Shown: positions 50,601 to 57,713 of the stretch, one piece after another | Layout of the letters: each line of letters starts with the position of its first letter | Numbering within the stretch: position 1 is the first letter of the stretch | Source: Treponema sp. | GTDB lineage: Bacteria > Spirochaetota > Spirochaetia > Treponematales > Treponemataceae | NCBI GenBank assembly: GCA_017645785.1 | Contig: JAGCNW010000041.1 | Span: 62,001-126,000, forward strand | Length of the DNA stretch: 64,000 nucleotides | Reading direction: 5' to 3' | Position numbers and translations under genes: made by a program | Notes under the pieces: generated by a model | What the model saw: the letters and a program-made list of their open reading frames with translations, nothing else | What the model was told of the DNA's origin: nothing | Databases searched by the model: none

Positions 50601-51016
50601 GGAACATATTCTTTATTTGCCGCGTTTTCTTTTGTCCCGTAAGTTTCCGCAAACCAAAAACAAAGACTGTAAGAAATTGGCAGCAGTTCTTCAACCAAAA
50701 CAGAAGAATCCAAATCTTCGTGAACCGCTTCGTTTCCAATCTTACGCAATCTAGTAAAGGACTTTGCAAGCAAGCCGTTAATGATGCGGCTGTCATACAA
50801 GGCGTTTATTCGGCTTACTTGCGGAATGTCGCTAACATTTCCAGTAGGAACAGGAAGCGAATCGTATTCATATATAAGAGTAGTTATTGTCTCGCCAATT
50901 TTTCGGATTTTATACAGCGCCCCGTTTGGGTCGGAATAGCAATACGATTCCGCCAACTTTCCTAGTTTAGCCAAAGCCGGAAATTCTTTTTCAAAACAAT
51001 CAAATGATGACGCCAT
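47687..51016 (-). CDS. hsdR: Type I restriction endonuclease subunit
   Basis: 1109 residues. Residues 1-110 are a DUF4145-like domain. The nuclease domain is around GVIEAKAEHKDISGVIDGQC (residue 270, ExK). The translocase has motif I MLLAMATGTGKTRTFLALIY, motif II FDLVIIDEAHRGYILD, motif III IGFTATPALQTSQIF and motif VI FEQMLGRATRLCKEINKEK. The C-terminal part of about 250 residues is the EcoEI-type coupling domain. It cuts unmodified DNA together with HsdM and HsdS. The start has AGAGGA before ATG 51016. Confidence 0.93.
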   Translation of the reverse strand: MASSFDCFEKEFPALAKLGKLAESYCYSDPNGALYKIRKIGETITTLIYEYDSLPVPTGNVSDIPQVSRINALYDSRIINGLLAKSFTRLRKIGNEAVHEDLDSSVLVEELLPISYSLCFWFAETYGTKENAANKEYVPPKNLASIAKKKVVVKVKKPQEFTAEQKKEDDSENKLIELAKEAAASAPKIKLELRRNRSFKANRARPLTEAETRELIDEQLRAVGWECDTNVLNQKLNGTRPQKGHNMAIAEWQTDSKIYNHGYADYALFIGEKLVGVIEAKAEHKDISGVIDGQCKEYASLIKNEDGQFVTGRWGINREYKVPFAFATNGRPYLKQLETKSGIWVIDFRNPTKAPQALQGWMSPTGIEELLERDESTKQQFEKIDDDDFLRNKDGLSLREYQIQAIHAVDKALAEGKKQMLLAMATGTGKTRTFLALIYRFLKAKKFKRILLLVDRNSLGKQAFDVFSEVKLDQLQPLTDIYNIKNLDERIIDKETKLQISTVQGMVQRILYNDGECMPAVSDFDLVIIDEAHRGYILDKEMSEEEILFRDQLDYQSKYRNIIEYFDAVKIGFTATPALQTSQIFGEPIFTYSYRQAVYEGYLCDHDVPYVLSTAKSREGIHFKAGQIVPKYDPDTKEIVNEAVLPDELDYDVEKFNDQIVVLGFNKKVFEELTEKYLVLDSPDIFGKTLIFAVNDAHADTIVDVLKHICEEKGIPENAVMKITGAAGGGNQKKIEDLIKAFKNETYPSVVVTVDLLTTGIDVPSITNLVFMRCVKSRILFEQMLGRATRLCKEINKEKFNIFDPVGIYDALKDMINMKPVVQQPKIKMTELIEAMKETAEPRVVLYQVNQLVAKLQRKKNNLTEKAVSDFKAMTGETIDAYINKIEELSPRDAAAQIIQDQKAFEMIQDDKAAARKLIIDNTPDSGVKVKRGYGKRNLEKPQDYLEEFTDYIKNNRDKIAALNIVCAKPASLTRDALKTLCVQLANDGYDLTSLNTAINQTTNADMTVDIINVIRSYAVGAPLFNHEDRIKQAVAKLKANHNFDQIELGWLKMIEANLLQENVLDESVFDTEVIFRNKGGFKRIDKDFKFQLRALIAELNKYLYDDAA

Positions 51017-51355
51017 AAAATTCCTCTATAATTATTATACCACACTTCCGCAAATATTTATAGTCCATTTCCCTCGCAAAAAAAGGGTAAAATATTTTAC
51101 TTATTTTTGTGATAAATAATTACTCTGAATTTATTATTTATATAAGAAAAAGCTTTCAGTAACGTGAACTTACAAACAATAAATTTTCATTTCTTAAAAA
51201 CTGTAAATTTTCGCATTCAAAAACTTCGCTTTTCTTATCCGACCAAAAGAGACTTGCGTTGCAAAAAGCTTTTGGCGTAAAACAATTTTATTTAGGATGC
51301 ATAAGTATGTTTACTTTGTATGCATCGTTGGGTAACAAGCCCAAGGAGGTACCCT
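51017..51355 (+). other. Intergenic region with a 5' leader hairpin
   Basis: No gene. The first 200 bases are A+T-rich. At 51296-51326 an inverted repeat (GATGCATA ... TATGCATC, with AGTA/TACT inside) lies just before the AAGGAGGT ribosome site (51343-51350) of the next gene. A second small hairpin, TGGG-TAACAAG-CCCA, lies between. They could regulate translation or bind the downstream gene's own product. Confidence 0.45.
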
Positions 51356-52114
51356 ATGGTATCTATTAATTCTAATCGCGAAACTAATTTCGCTGTAACT
51401 TTAACTCCTTGTTCATTAAAGGAGAATACGTATATTGCTCGCGTGCCGAGACGAACTGTAACAACGGACCAACTTTTGGATCTAGTGGCTGCTCACAATT
51501 AAGGCATTGACCGCTATCAGGTCGGCCACGCGATGGAGTTGCTCAAGAAGGAAATTCTTGAGCAAGCGGAGCTTGGCTTTGCTGTGGACATCATGGATAT
51601 CTGCAAGCTTTACATCGCTCCGCTTAGTTCGGTGCAGTCGCTAACGCCAGAGGCCGAAACTGTCACAGGCTTTGAAGCAAGATTTGCTGTCAATGACGGC
51701 CTAAAGGAAAAATTGAAGACTGTCACAGCAACTGTAACCGCTGTCGTTGATTCCTCTCCGCAGATTTCACAAATCGAAAATCCAGTGGACAACTCTTGCG
51801 ATGGAAAGTTAAAGGCCACCTTTAGCGCCCGCATAAAGGGCAAAAAACTAAAGGTCGGCGGCCCGTTAAACGGCATTTTCTTTATTCCTGTTTTGGAAGA
51901 CGGAACGCCTGACAAAAACGAAGAGTCTTGGATAAAAGTCCAAGATGAATACATTACAAAGAATTCCGCAACAACATTGGAATTCTATTTGCCTCGCGAT
52001 TTGGAAATCGCAAAGCAATATTATATTGCTGTCAGAACTCAAGTAAGAGGAGCCATGCAGCTTAAAACCGCCGTAACTGGCTACAGCAAGATTCCTGTAA
52101 CTATCGAAGAATAA
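51356..52114 (+). pseudogene. DNA-binding/DUF4469-like gene with an in-frame stop
   Basis: From ATG 51356 the first 48 codons (VSINSNRETNFAVTLTPCSL, then ARVPRRTVTTDQLLDLVA) form the start of an HU-like N-terminal domain. TAA at 51500 interrupts it. The same frame then continues without a shift through GIDRYQVGHAMELLKKEILE to NGIFFIPVLEDGTPDKNEES, the DUF4469-like half, up to 52114. Intact members are single proteins of about 250 residues. Either the gene has one nonsense mutation, or translation restarts at ATG 51533, or the stop is read through. Confidence 0.7.
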
Positions 52115-52128
52115 ATTCTTAGTTGCTA

Positions 52129-52175
52129 CCCCCTAGCAAAAATCGCATCGCGCGGTTTTTGCTAGGGGGATTTTT
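52129..52175 (+). terminator. Strong intrinsic terminator
   Basis: CCCCCTAGCAAAAA (52129-52142) pairs with TTTTTGCTAGGGGG (52156-52169), a 14-base perfect stem with a 13-base loop, followed by ATTTTT. It ends the transcript of the DUF4469-like gene. Confidence 0.85.
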
Positions 52176-52192
52176 CCCGCCATTTTTTAAAC

Positions 52193-52567
52193 TCACTTCT
52201 CCACCGGGCCGGTGTAGTCCAGGATGCCGCCAAACTCGATTAGGTTTGTGTAGCCTAGTTCAAGCAGTTTGTTGGCGGCGATTTTGCTGCGGCGGCCGCT
52301 GCGGCAGTAGATAAAAATCATCTGGCTTTTGTCGGGCAAAACTTTTGCGGCGCTTTCCTTTGTGATTTTTTCCAGCGTCAAAAGAAGCGCTCCGGGAATG
52401 TGGCCGGCCTTGTATTCGTCGTCGCGGCGAACGTCAACAATCACGGCCTTAGGATTGCCCTTGGCCATCTCAATTCCTTCCGCAATAGAAAGCGTCTTAA
52501 ATCCCACAGCGTTTGCCTCCATCGCCACAAGCGCCGCCAGCGCGAACAAAAAATTTTTCTTAACCAT
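52193..52567 (-). CDS. Secreted rhodanese-domain protein
   Basis: 124 residues. Residues 1-20 are a signal peptide (KKNFLFALAALVAMEANA). The rhodanese domain follows, with PKAVIVDVRRDDEYKAGHIP and the active-site loop FIYCRSGRRSKIAANKLLEL, in which the cysteine would carry a persulfide. It would handle sulfur in the periplasm. Start ATG 52567 is chosen because GGGAG is seven bases upstream; the ATG at 52573 is too close to the ribosome site. It overlaps the fic stop region by a few bases. Confidence 0.85.
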   Translation of the reverse strand: MVKKNFLFALAALVAMEANAVGFKTLSIAEGIEMAKGNPKAVIVDVRRDDEYKAGHIPGALLLTLEKITKESAAKVLPDKSQMIFIYCRSGRRSKIAANKLLELGYTNLIEFGGILDYTGPVEK

Positions 52568-53636
52568 CGACATTCTCCCTATTCAACACTTCCCAATGGC
52601 CGCCTTTGTCTGCTCCTACACGGCGAACAACGCCCTGTTCTTGTAATTTTGCAATTGATTTGGCTACCGCTCTGCGTGTTATTCCTAAATTATCAGCCAT
52701 TTCTTGAGTGGTAATTTCTGAATTTTGTTTTATCATCTCTATAATTTTCTGTGAACTTTTCTGTGAACTTTTCTGTGAACTTTTTTTCATGTACTCGTCA
52801 TAATCAATATGAGTATATCTGTTTTTCAATTCGTGATGTTCATTGAACAAAAGGTTTTTAAAAAATCGTTCCAAATATATGGGCTTTTCCTGTATTCCCT
52901 TTTCTACATTTGTGTAGTTGGCGCGAACCAGCGCGTTCCTAAAATACCAAGAGTTTTGGGCAAAGATGTCGTTATCCGCTTTAAAGCCTATGGAACGCAA
53001 ATACTTAATTACAAAAACCGCTGTTGTTCTTGTATTTCCTTCGCCAAACGGATGAATCTGCCACAAACGGGATACAAAAAATGATATATGCTTTATCTTT
53101 TCATCATCCGAAATGCCAGTGTAATTAAACCCTCTTTCCCGCTCAAAATCATAATTAAGCGCGTCTTTTAATTCGTACGCCGCTCCATACATAACTGTGT
53201 CGCCATTTAAAACCCATTCTCTTTTTGTAATGTCATAATCCCGAATCTTTCCGGCAAATTTAAATAAGCCTTTAAATAGTTCTTTATGAATGGCGATAAG
53301 TTGCGAGGGGGCAAAAGTAAAAGACGGTTGGCTTAGAATTTGAGCGATTCGGCTAGCGACTTTATCGGCTTCTTCCGTTCGTTCGTCTTCATCTCTATAC
53401 CGTGCATCTTTTTTCTTATAGTAAGAATCGATGAGTTTTTTGGCTTCGTCAAAAGAAATGTCGCCTTCGATATTGCGCTTTGCGGTTTCATACAAATACA
53501 AAGACGGAGTAAGACCATCCACTTGCTGCAAACCGATAGCTGTAGACCAAGCCAGCGTCTTTTCTTTTTTGCTTGCGTCCGTGTGGCGAATATATTCTTC
53601 AAAATCTATTTCGTATGGATTTTTTGCCTTTGCCAT
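52560..53636 (-). CDS. Fic-family protein with winged-helix C-terminus
   Basis: 358 residues. The Fic core is VSRLWQIHPFGEGNTRTTAV (HPFxxGNxR: the usual GNGR glycine is a threonine), with LIAIHKELFKGLFKFAGKIR before it. It would transfer AMP or a related group to a protein target. A 12-base repeat encodes KSSQ three times (about residues 280-291), linking the Fic domain to a winged helix (ITTQEMADNLGITRRAVAKS, then GADKGGHWEVL). TATAAT ends nine bases before ATG 53636, so the transcript is nearly leaderless. Confidence 0.88.
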   Translation of the reverse strand: MAKAKNPYEIDFEEYIRHTDASKKEKTLAWSTAIGLQQVDGLTPSLYLYETAKRNIEGDISFDEAKKLIDSYYKKKDARYRDEDERTEEADKVASRIAQILSQPSFTFAPSQLIAIHKELFKGLFKFAGKIRDYDITKREWVLNGDTVMYGAAYELKDALNYDFERERGFNYTGISDDEKIKHISFFVSRLWQIHPFGEGNTRTTAVFVIKYLRSIGFKADNDIFAQNSWYFRNALVRANYTNVEKGIQEKPIYLERFFKNLLFNEHHELKNRYTHIDYDEYMKKSSQKSSQKSSQKIIEMIKQNSEITTQEMADNLGITRRAVAKSIAKLQEQGVVRRVGADKGGHWEVLNRENVDG

Positions 53637-53680
53637 AACTAGTTTATTATAGCGCTAGTTTAAATAAATTTATACCCTTT

Positions 53681-54916
53681 TTACCTCGCCCACTCCCCCA
53701 CAAACTCATCCAGCTTCTCTGCAAAGTTACCCAGCTCAAACAAACTTTGAGAAAAGGCGGCAAAGCCGGGGCGCAGGCTGTCATAGCGGGACAAAAATTC
53801 GTAGCAGGCGGCTTCCATTGCGGAGGGGTCTTGGCAGTCGGGGGCGCCGTTGTATAAGTGCCAGAAGTTTTCAACGGCGCAAAAATCGTCGGCGGCAAAG
53901 TGGGGTCGCATTCGTTCCAGAAGGGCTTGGACTTTTACAAGCTGGTAGTTGTCGTCCTGCAGGTAGGCTTGCCAGACAAAGGGCTTTGAAGCAAGGCAGG
54001 CGCGGCTTAGGGAATCTTCTCCGCGGACAAAAAGCAAGTCTTGCGCAAAAAGGTTTTTGTCCCATTCCTCTTGCGAAAGGAAGGGCATCTGGTTGATCTT
54101 GAGGTTGCCCGCGTTTTTTGCGCTCAAAAAGCTTTCCTTTCCGGCGCCTTGGGCCAAGTTGATTTGCGCGTCTTTGTTCCAGCGGCTTATCGCGCGGATT
54201 ATCGGGGCAAAGTCTTTTGGGTAGCTGAACATCAGGACTTGCGGCCCGGCAGTTTTGGTCTTGCTATCAGTCGCAGGTGGAACGTCCAGTATCAGGCCGC
54301 CGGTCTTTGCGGTAAAGCCCGGCATAAAGTTCACTTTGCGAACAAGGGGGCTTCGCGTACCGCTTTTTAGGCGGTGGAATTCTTCGGCGTAATCTTCGGC
54401 CGTCAGGTAGTCAATGTTTATGATTAGGGCGCGGGGCGGCTCGTTTTTGGTCTGTAAGCAATCCTCGCGTGGGAACAGCAGCGCTTCCAGCCAGTCGGGG
54501 CGGCCGCACTGAAAGCATTCCAAAATCACTCGGGCAGGCTTTTTTGTCCATTCGCGCGCGCAAACGGCGGCGTTGGTCGCGTCAAAGATTCGCAGGCGGC
54601 CCCCGTTTTTAGGCTTGCCTACCCTTTTTGTTTCGGCCGCAGTCTTGGGCTTGCCTTCGTTCCCCGCCTTGTCCGCGCTTTCTTGGTCTTGCAAAGAATC
54701 CGCGCTATCGACTTCCAAAACCTGTTCCGCCAAGGCCGGGTCAACCCTGGACTCGATTTTGTTAAAGGCCGCCAAATTGTCAACGGCGATTCGGATTTCG
54801 CGCTGAGGATTCAACTGAACAAGATTTTTTGCCAGCCTGTAGACAAAGCCGATGTCGCCAAAATTATCAACGACTTTGCACAGGATTGTAAGATCAGCCG
54901 AATGTGTAGACAACAA
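53681..54916 (-). CDS. earP: EF-P arginine rhamnosyltransferase EarP
   Basis: 411 residues. EarP attaches rhamnose to an arginine of elongation factor P, which helps ribosomes pass proline stretches. The match is clear: LTILCKVVDNFGDIGFVYRL (aspartates 17 and 21 at the active site), ARVILECFQCGRPDWLEALL, and the late FVWQAYLQDDNYQLVKVQAL region that binds dTDP-rhamnose. Residues 75-105 are a species-specific low-complexity insert. The start is a TTG at 54916 behind GGGAG. The EF-P gene is not in the window. Confidence 0.85.
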   Translation of the reverse strand: MLSTHSADLTILCKVVDNFGDIGFVYRLAKNLVQLNPQREIRIAVDNLAAFNKIESRVDPALAEQVLEVDSADSLQDQESADKAGNEGKPKTAAETKRVGKPKNGGRLRIFDATNAAVCAREWTKKPARVILECFQCGRPDWLEALLFPREDCLQTKNEPPRALIINIDYLTAEDYAEEFHRLKSGTRSPLVRKVNFMPGFTAKTGGLILDVPPATDSKTKTAGPQVLMFSYPKDFAPIIRAISRWNKDAQINLAQGAGKESFLSAKNAGNLKINQMPFLSQEEWDKNLFAQDLLFVRGEDSLSRACLASKPFVWQAYLQDDNYQLVKVQALLERMRPHFAADDFCAVENFWHLYNGAPDCQDPSAMEAACYEFLSRYDSLRPGFAAFSQSLFELGNFAEKLDEFVGEWAR

Positions 54917-55195
54917 AAAAACGCTCCCAGCGGAATAAAATACTAAAAATTACGGCTCCCAGTCGCCGATTCGTTCAGCGGAACCGCTAGATATCGTCGC
55001 TACACGCATTTTGCGCCTTGAAACTTTATACGTGTGCCGCTATCGCGGCAGGCGCAAAATGAGTGTTTCCGCTGCCCGACCGACTCCTTCGCGCCGTATT
55101 CCAATATTTTTATCGCTTGATTTGTTTTAAAACTTTCGCCGCGTTTTTTTATCGTCCGCGATTGCGGCTGCCCTTACAAGCGCTTTGTATTTAAG
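54917..55195. repeat. G+C-rich structured intergenic region
   Basis: No gene. It contains a long-range inverted repeat CATTTTGCGCC / GGCGCAAAATG (about 55007-55061, loop of about 30 bases), a small hairpin GCGG-AA-CCGC, and other G+C-rich pairs. This is unlike the A+T-rich gaps elsewhere, so it may be a dispersed intergenic element or a structured RNA. No T-loop or anticodon for a tRNA was found. Confidence 0.4.
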
Positions 55196-55645
55196 TTACG
55201 CGCGGTAGGCTTTTAGCATGCTTTCCAAAAGCGCGTTGGCGTTTTGGGCCACATTAAAAAGGCCGCGGATTTCGTGGCCGTTGTCGATAAAGGAAAACTC
55301 GATTGTTTCCGGGCTAAAGAATTTAAACCAGGGCTTTTTGGGCGCCTTGAACTGCAGGCCGTCGATGTTGTTAAAGCAAAAGATTTGCTCTTCCACCGTC
55401 TTTACGCTGGCGCCCGCGCTGATCATCGACATAAGCGCCATTTCCTCGGAGGGAACGTAAAAGTACAGGCTGCGCGAGCAAACCACAATCAAGCCCCAAA
55501 GGGACTGCTTGCTTTGCGGAAACAAATTCATCTCGCTAAAAGTTCGCGCGCTCGCCGTAAGTTCCGCCATCTTGGCTTCCACAACCACATCGTTGACCCG
55601 CTCGCTGAACGAGGTGAAAAATTGCTGTTTCTGCGCTTGGTCCAT
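55196..55645 (-). CDS. Cytoplasmic protein of unknown function
   Basis: 149 residues. No signal peptide or known motif. The middle is SLWGLIVVCSRSLYFYVPSE then KTVEEQIFCFNNIDGLQFKA, suggesting a small alpha/beta or PH-like domain, and the end is NVAQNANALLESMLKAYRA. ATG 55645 with GGGAG is preferred; the frame is open to 55681. The gene lies in a spirochaete housekeeping block between the PPIase lipoprotein and earP, but does not obviously share an operon with them. Confidence 0.6.
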   Translation of the reverse strand: MDQAQKQQFFTSFSERVNDVVVEAKMAELTASARTFSEMNLFPQSKQSLWGLIVVCSRSLYFYVPSEEMALMSMISAGASVKTVEEQIFCFNNIDGLQFKAPKKPWFKFFSPETIEFSFIDNGHEIRGLFNVAQNANALLESMLKAYRA

Positions 55646-55698
55646 AAAAGTCTCCCGCCCAAAAATTGGCGGCAAGCCCAAAAGCCGCCGCCAACCAT

Positions 55699-55767
55699 GT
55701 CATTATCCGGCTTGACCGGATAATCTTTTTGTCAAAAGATTGCCCGATCGCGTCGGGCAATGACACA
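55699..55767. repeat. Palindromic repeat (TGTCATT family), paired copy
   Basis: Two hairpin units face each other. The first is TGTCATTATCCGG-CTTGA-CCGGATAATC. The second is AAAGATTGCCCGA-TCGCG-TCGGGCAATGACACA, which is the same design in reverse. The outer ends TGTCATT/AATGACA make the whole block a large inverted repeat. Related copies are at 57632-57704 and 44650-44676. It may act as a terminator between the convergent or adjacent genes. Confidence 0.7.
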
Positions 55768-55781
55768 TTTTTCAAATTATA

Positions 55782-56852
55782 CTATTTTGCGCTCAACAGT
55801 TCAATGTCAAAGCCAATGTATGACATCGGCGGAATCACTCCCGGATATCCGCGCTCGCCGTAGTGCAAGTCCGGCGGCAAAAGAATCGTGCGCTTTTCGC
55901 CAACCTTCATCTGCTGAACCATAATGTCAAAGCCCGGAATCATTTGGCCGCCGGCGGTGGCGAACTCCAAGGGTCCGCGACCGGCAGACTGGTCAAAGAC
56001 GCTTCCGTCAAGCAAAAAGCCCTTGTAGTGGACGGCAACGTTCTTTCCGCCGCCGCAAACGTCGCCCTTGCCTTCTTTTGTCACTTTGTAGTAAATGCCG
56101 TTCTCGTCCTTTTGGCAGCCCGGCCACTTTTTCTCGATCAACTTAATCTGGCTTTCGTACTGCTTGGCCTTGGCTTCGCGGGCTTTTTCAACGGCGGCCT
56201 TGTTCAAGGCGTCAAACTCAGCCTGTCCGGCCTTAAAGGCTTCGGCGTCGCTTCCTTGGCGAACGATTGTCACTTTGATGATTTCGTCGCCCTGGGTTGT
56301 CTTGTCAACAACTTCCTGGCCGCTGATTACCTTTCCAAAAATTGTGTGCTTTCCGTTGAGCCATGTTGTCGGAGCGACTGTGATGAAGAACTGGCTTCCG
56401 TTTGTTCCCGGACCTGCGTTGGCCATGGCCAAAACGCCCTTCTTTTCAAATGTGTACTTGCTTACGAACTCGTCGGCGAATCTGTATCCGGGGCCGCCGG
56501 CTCCAGTTCCCTGCGGGTCGCCGCCCTGAATCATAAAGTCCTGGTCGTCGCCGTTGGCCTTGCTGATTACGCGGTGGAACTTCAATCCGTCATAGAAGGG
56601 CTTTCCCTTGGCGGCGTCCATCGTTCCCTCGGCCAAGCCTACAAAGTTTGTTACTGTGAGCGGTGTGTCCTTGTAGTAAAGTTCAAGGGCAACTTCGCCT
56701 TTGGGCAATTTAAGAACGGCAAATACGCCTTCCTTTCCTTTCAATGCGTCCATAGTCTTTTTCTCCATCTTGTTGTTTTGGGCGCAGCCGGAAGCGAGCA
56801 ATACCGCTCCAACCAAAGCCGCGAACAAATTTCTTTTATTCAAAATTTTCAT
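55782..56852 (-). CDS. Cyclophilin-FKBP fusion lipoprotein (peptidyl-prolyl isomerase)
   Basis: 356 residues. Lipoprotein signal with lipobox LASGC near residue 25. Residues of about 45-215 are a cyclophilin ([20 protein letters not shown], then [20 protein letters not shown]). Residues of about 260-355 are an FKBP ([20 protein letters not shown], then [19 protein letters not shown]). Such cyclophilin-FKBP fusions are known from Treponema denticola and a few other bacteria. It would help periplasmic proteins fold. ATG 56852 overlaps the upstream gene's stop by ATGA, which fixes the start. Confidence 0.92.
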   Translation of the reverse strand: MKILNKRNLFAALVGAVLLASGCAQNNKMEKKTMDALKGKEGVFAVLKLPKGEVALELYYKDTPLTVTNFVGLAEGTMDAAKGKPFYDGLKFHRVISKANGDDQDFMIQGGDPQGTGAGGPGYRFADEFVSKYTFEKKGVLAMANAGPGTNGSQFFITVAPTTWLNGKHTIFGKVISGQEVVDKTTQGDEIIKVTIVRQGSDAEAFKAGQAEFDALNKAAVEKAREAKAKQYESQIKLIEKKWPGCQKDENGIYYKVTKEGKGDVCGGGKNVAVHYKGFLLDGSVFDQSAGRGPLEFATAGGQMIPGFDIMVQQMKVGEKRTILLPPDLHYGERGYPGVIPPMSYIGFDIELLSAK

Positions 56853-57610
56853 TTTGCATGAATCTCCTTTACAAACCAAAGGTAAATCGCCTCAAGCCGC
56901 GCGTCAAAGGAATTGTTAAGCCTTTGCTTTAGCGCGCTTAGGATTTTAAATTCGGCGTAGTCGCACATGTAGACCAAAAGCTTGTCGCCCGCGTCGATGA
57001 CGTTGGCGCACATCTTGAATCCTCCGGCCTGCACGGCCTTTATCGGGCCGTAGCAAAGCGGCGACACGTTTTCCATGAACATCGCAAGCTGCTTTTCGCT
57101 CTGCCTGTAGGTGATTTTGTACTTGCTTTTTCCAAAGGTGTGATCGTCCATAAAGGCGTAGATTGTCTTTTGGTCGGCGCCTCCTTCTGTCAAGTCGGCA
57201 ACGGCCTTGTCGCCCTTTGGCCCGTCTATTCTGTAGGCGGAACTGTACAAAACGCCCCAGTCCTGGTCGCTTCTGCTGTAGTAAAGCATTCCCTGCATTT
57301 TTCCGATGGAACGCATCAAGGCGCCAACGTCTTGCATGGAAAAATCCGCGCCCAGCTTTTCCTTGGGAACGGCGTAAACCTTTTCGACGGCGTGGCCGCA
57401 CTTTTGCGTCCACGCGCCAAAAACGTAATTCTTAATCGCGTCCGAAAACTCGCCGGCCGGCAAAAGGCGCAAGTCGCGGTCCTCAAAGCTAAGGACGCGG
57501 CTTTTGCAATTTTTTTCGGCCTCAAGGCGCTCCGAGTCTGTTTGGCCAAAGGCGGCCGCGCAAAACGCAAGCGCGCAAAACGCAAGGACGACAGATATTT
57601 TTTTTAGCAC
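56849..57610 (-). CDS. Secreted spirochaete protein of unknown function (DUF6675-like)
   Basis: 253 residues. Residues 1-22 are a signal peptide ([20 protein letters not shown]). The rest is [40 protein letters not shown] and [20 protein letters not shown], a pattern recalled from DUF6675, a family of spirochaete secreted proteins; the link is tentative. Its last bases overlap the start of the isomerase gene (ATGA), so the two are translationally coupled and probably act together in the periplasm or outer membrane. Confidence 0.7.
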   Translation of the reverse strand: MLKKISVVLAFCALAFCAAAFGQTDSERLEAEKNCKSRVLSFEDRDLRLLPAGEFSDAIKNYVFGAWTQKCGHAVEKVYAVPKEKLGADFSMQDVGALMRSIGKMQGMLYYSRSDQDWGVLYSSAYRIDGPKGDKAVADLTEGGADQKTIYAFMDDHTFGKSKYKITYRQSEKQLAMFMENVSPLCYGPIKAVQAGGFKMCANVIDAGDKLLVYMCDYAEFKILSALKQRLNNSFDARLEAIYLWFVKEIHAK

Positions 57611-57631
57611 AGCTTAGTTCCTACCTTTCAA

Positions 57632-57704
57632 AAAGATGTCCGGGTCAAGCCCGAACATGACATCATGTGTCATTGCCCGGCTTGACCGGGCAATCTTTTG
57701 ACAA
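57632..57704. repeat. Palindromic repeat (TGTCATT family), paired copy
   Basis: Two hairpins in inverted order: one with CGGG-TCAAG-CCCG, and one reading TGTCATTGCCCGG-CTTGA-CCGGGCAATC then TTTTGACA. The second hairpin is very close to that at 55699-55767. It lies just after jag and just before the DUF6675-like gene. Confidence 0.7.
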
Positions 57705-57713
57705 CACCGGCGC

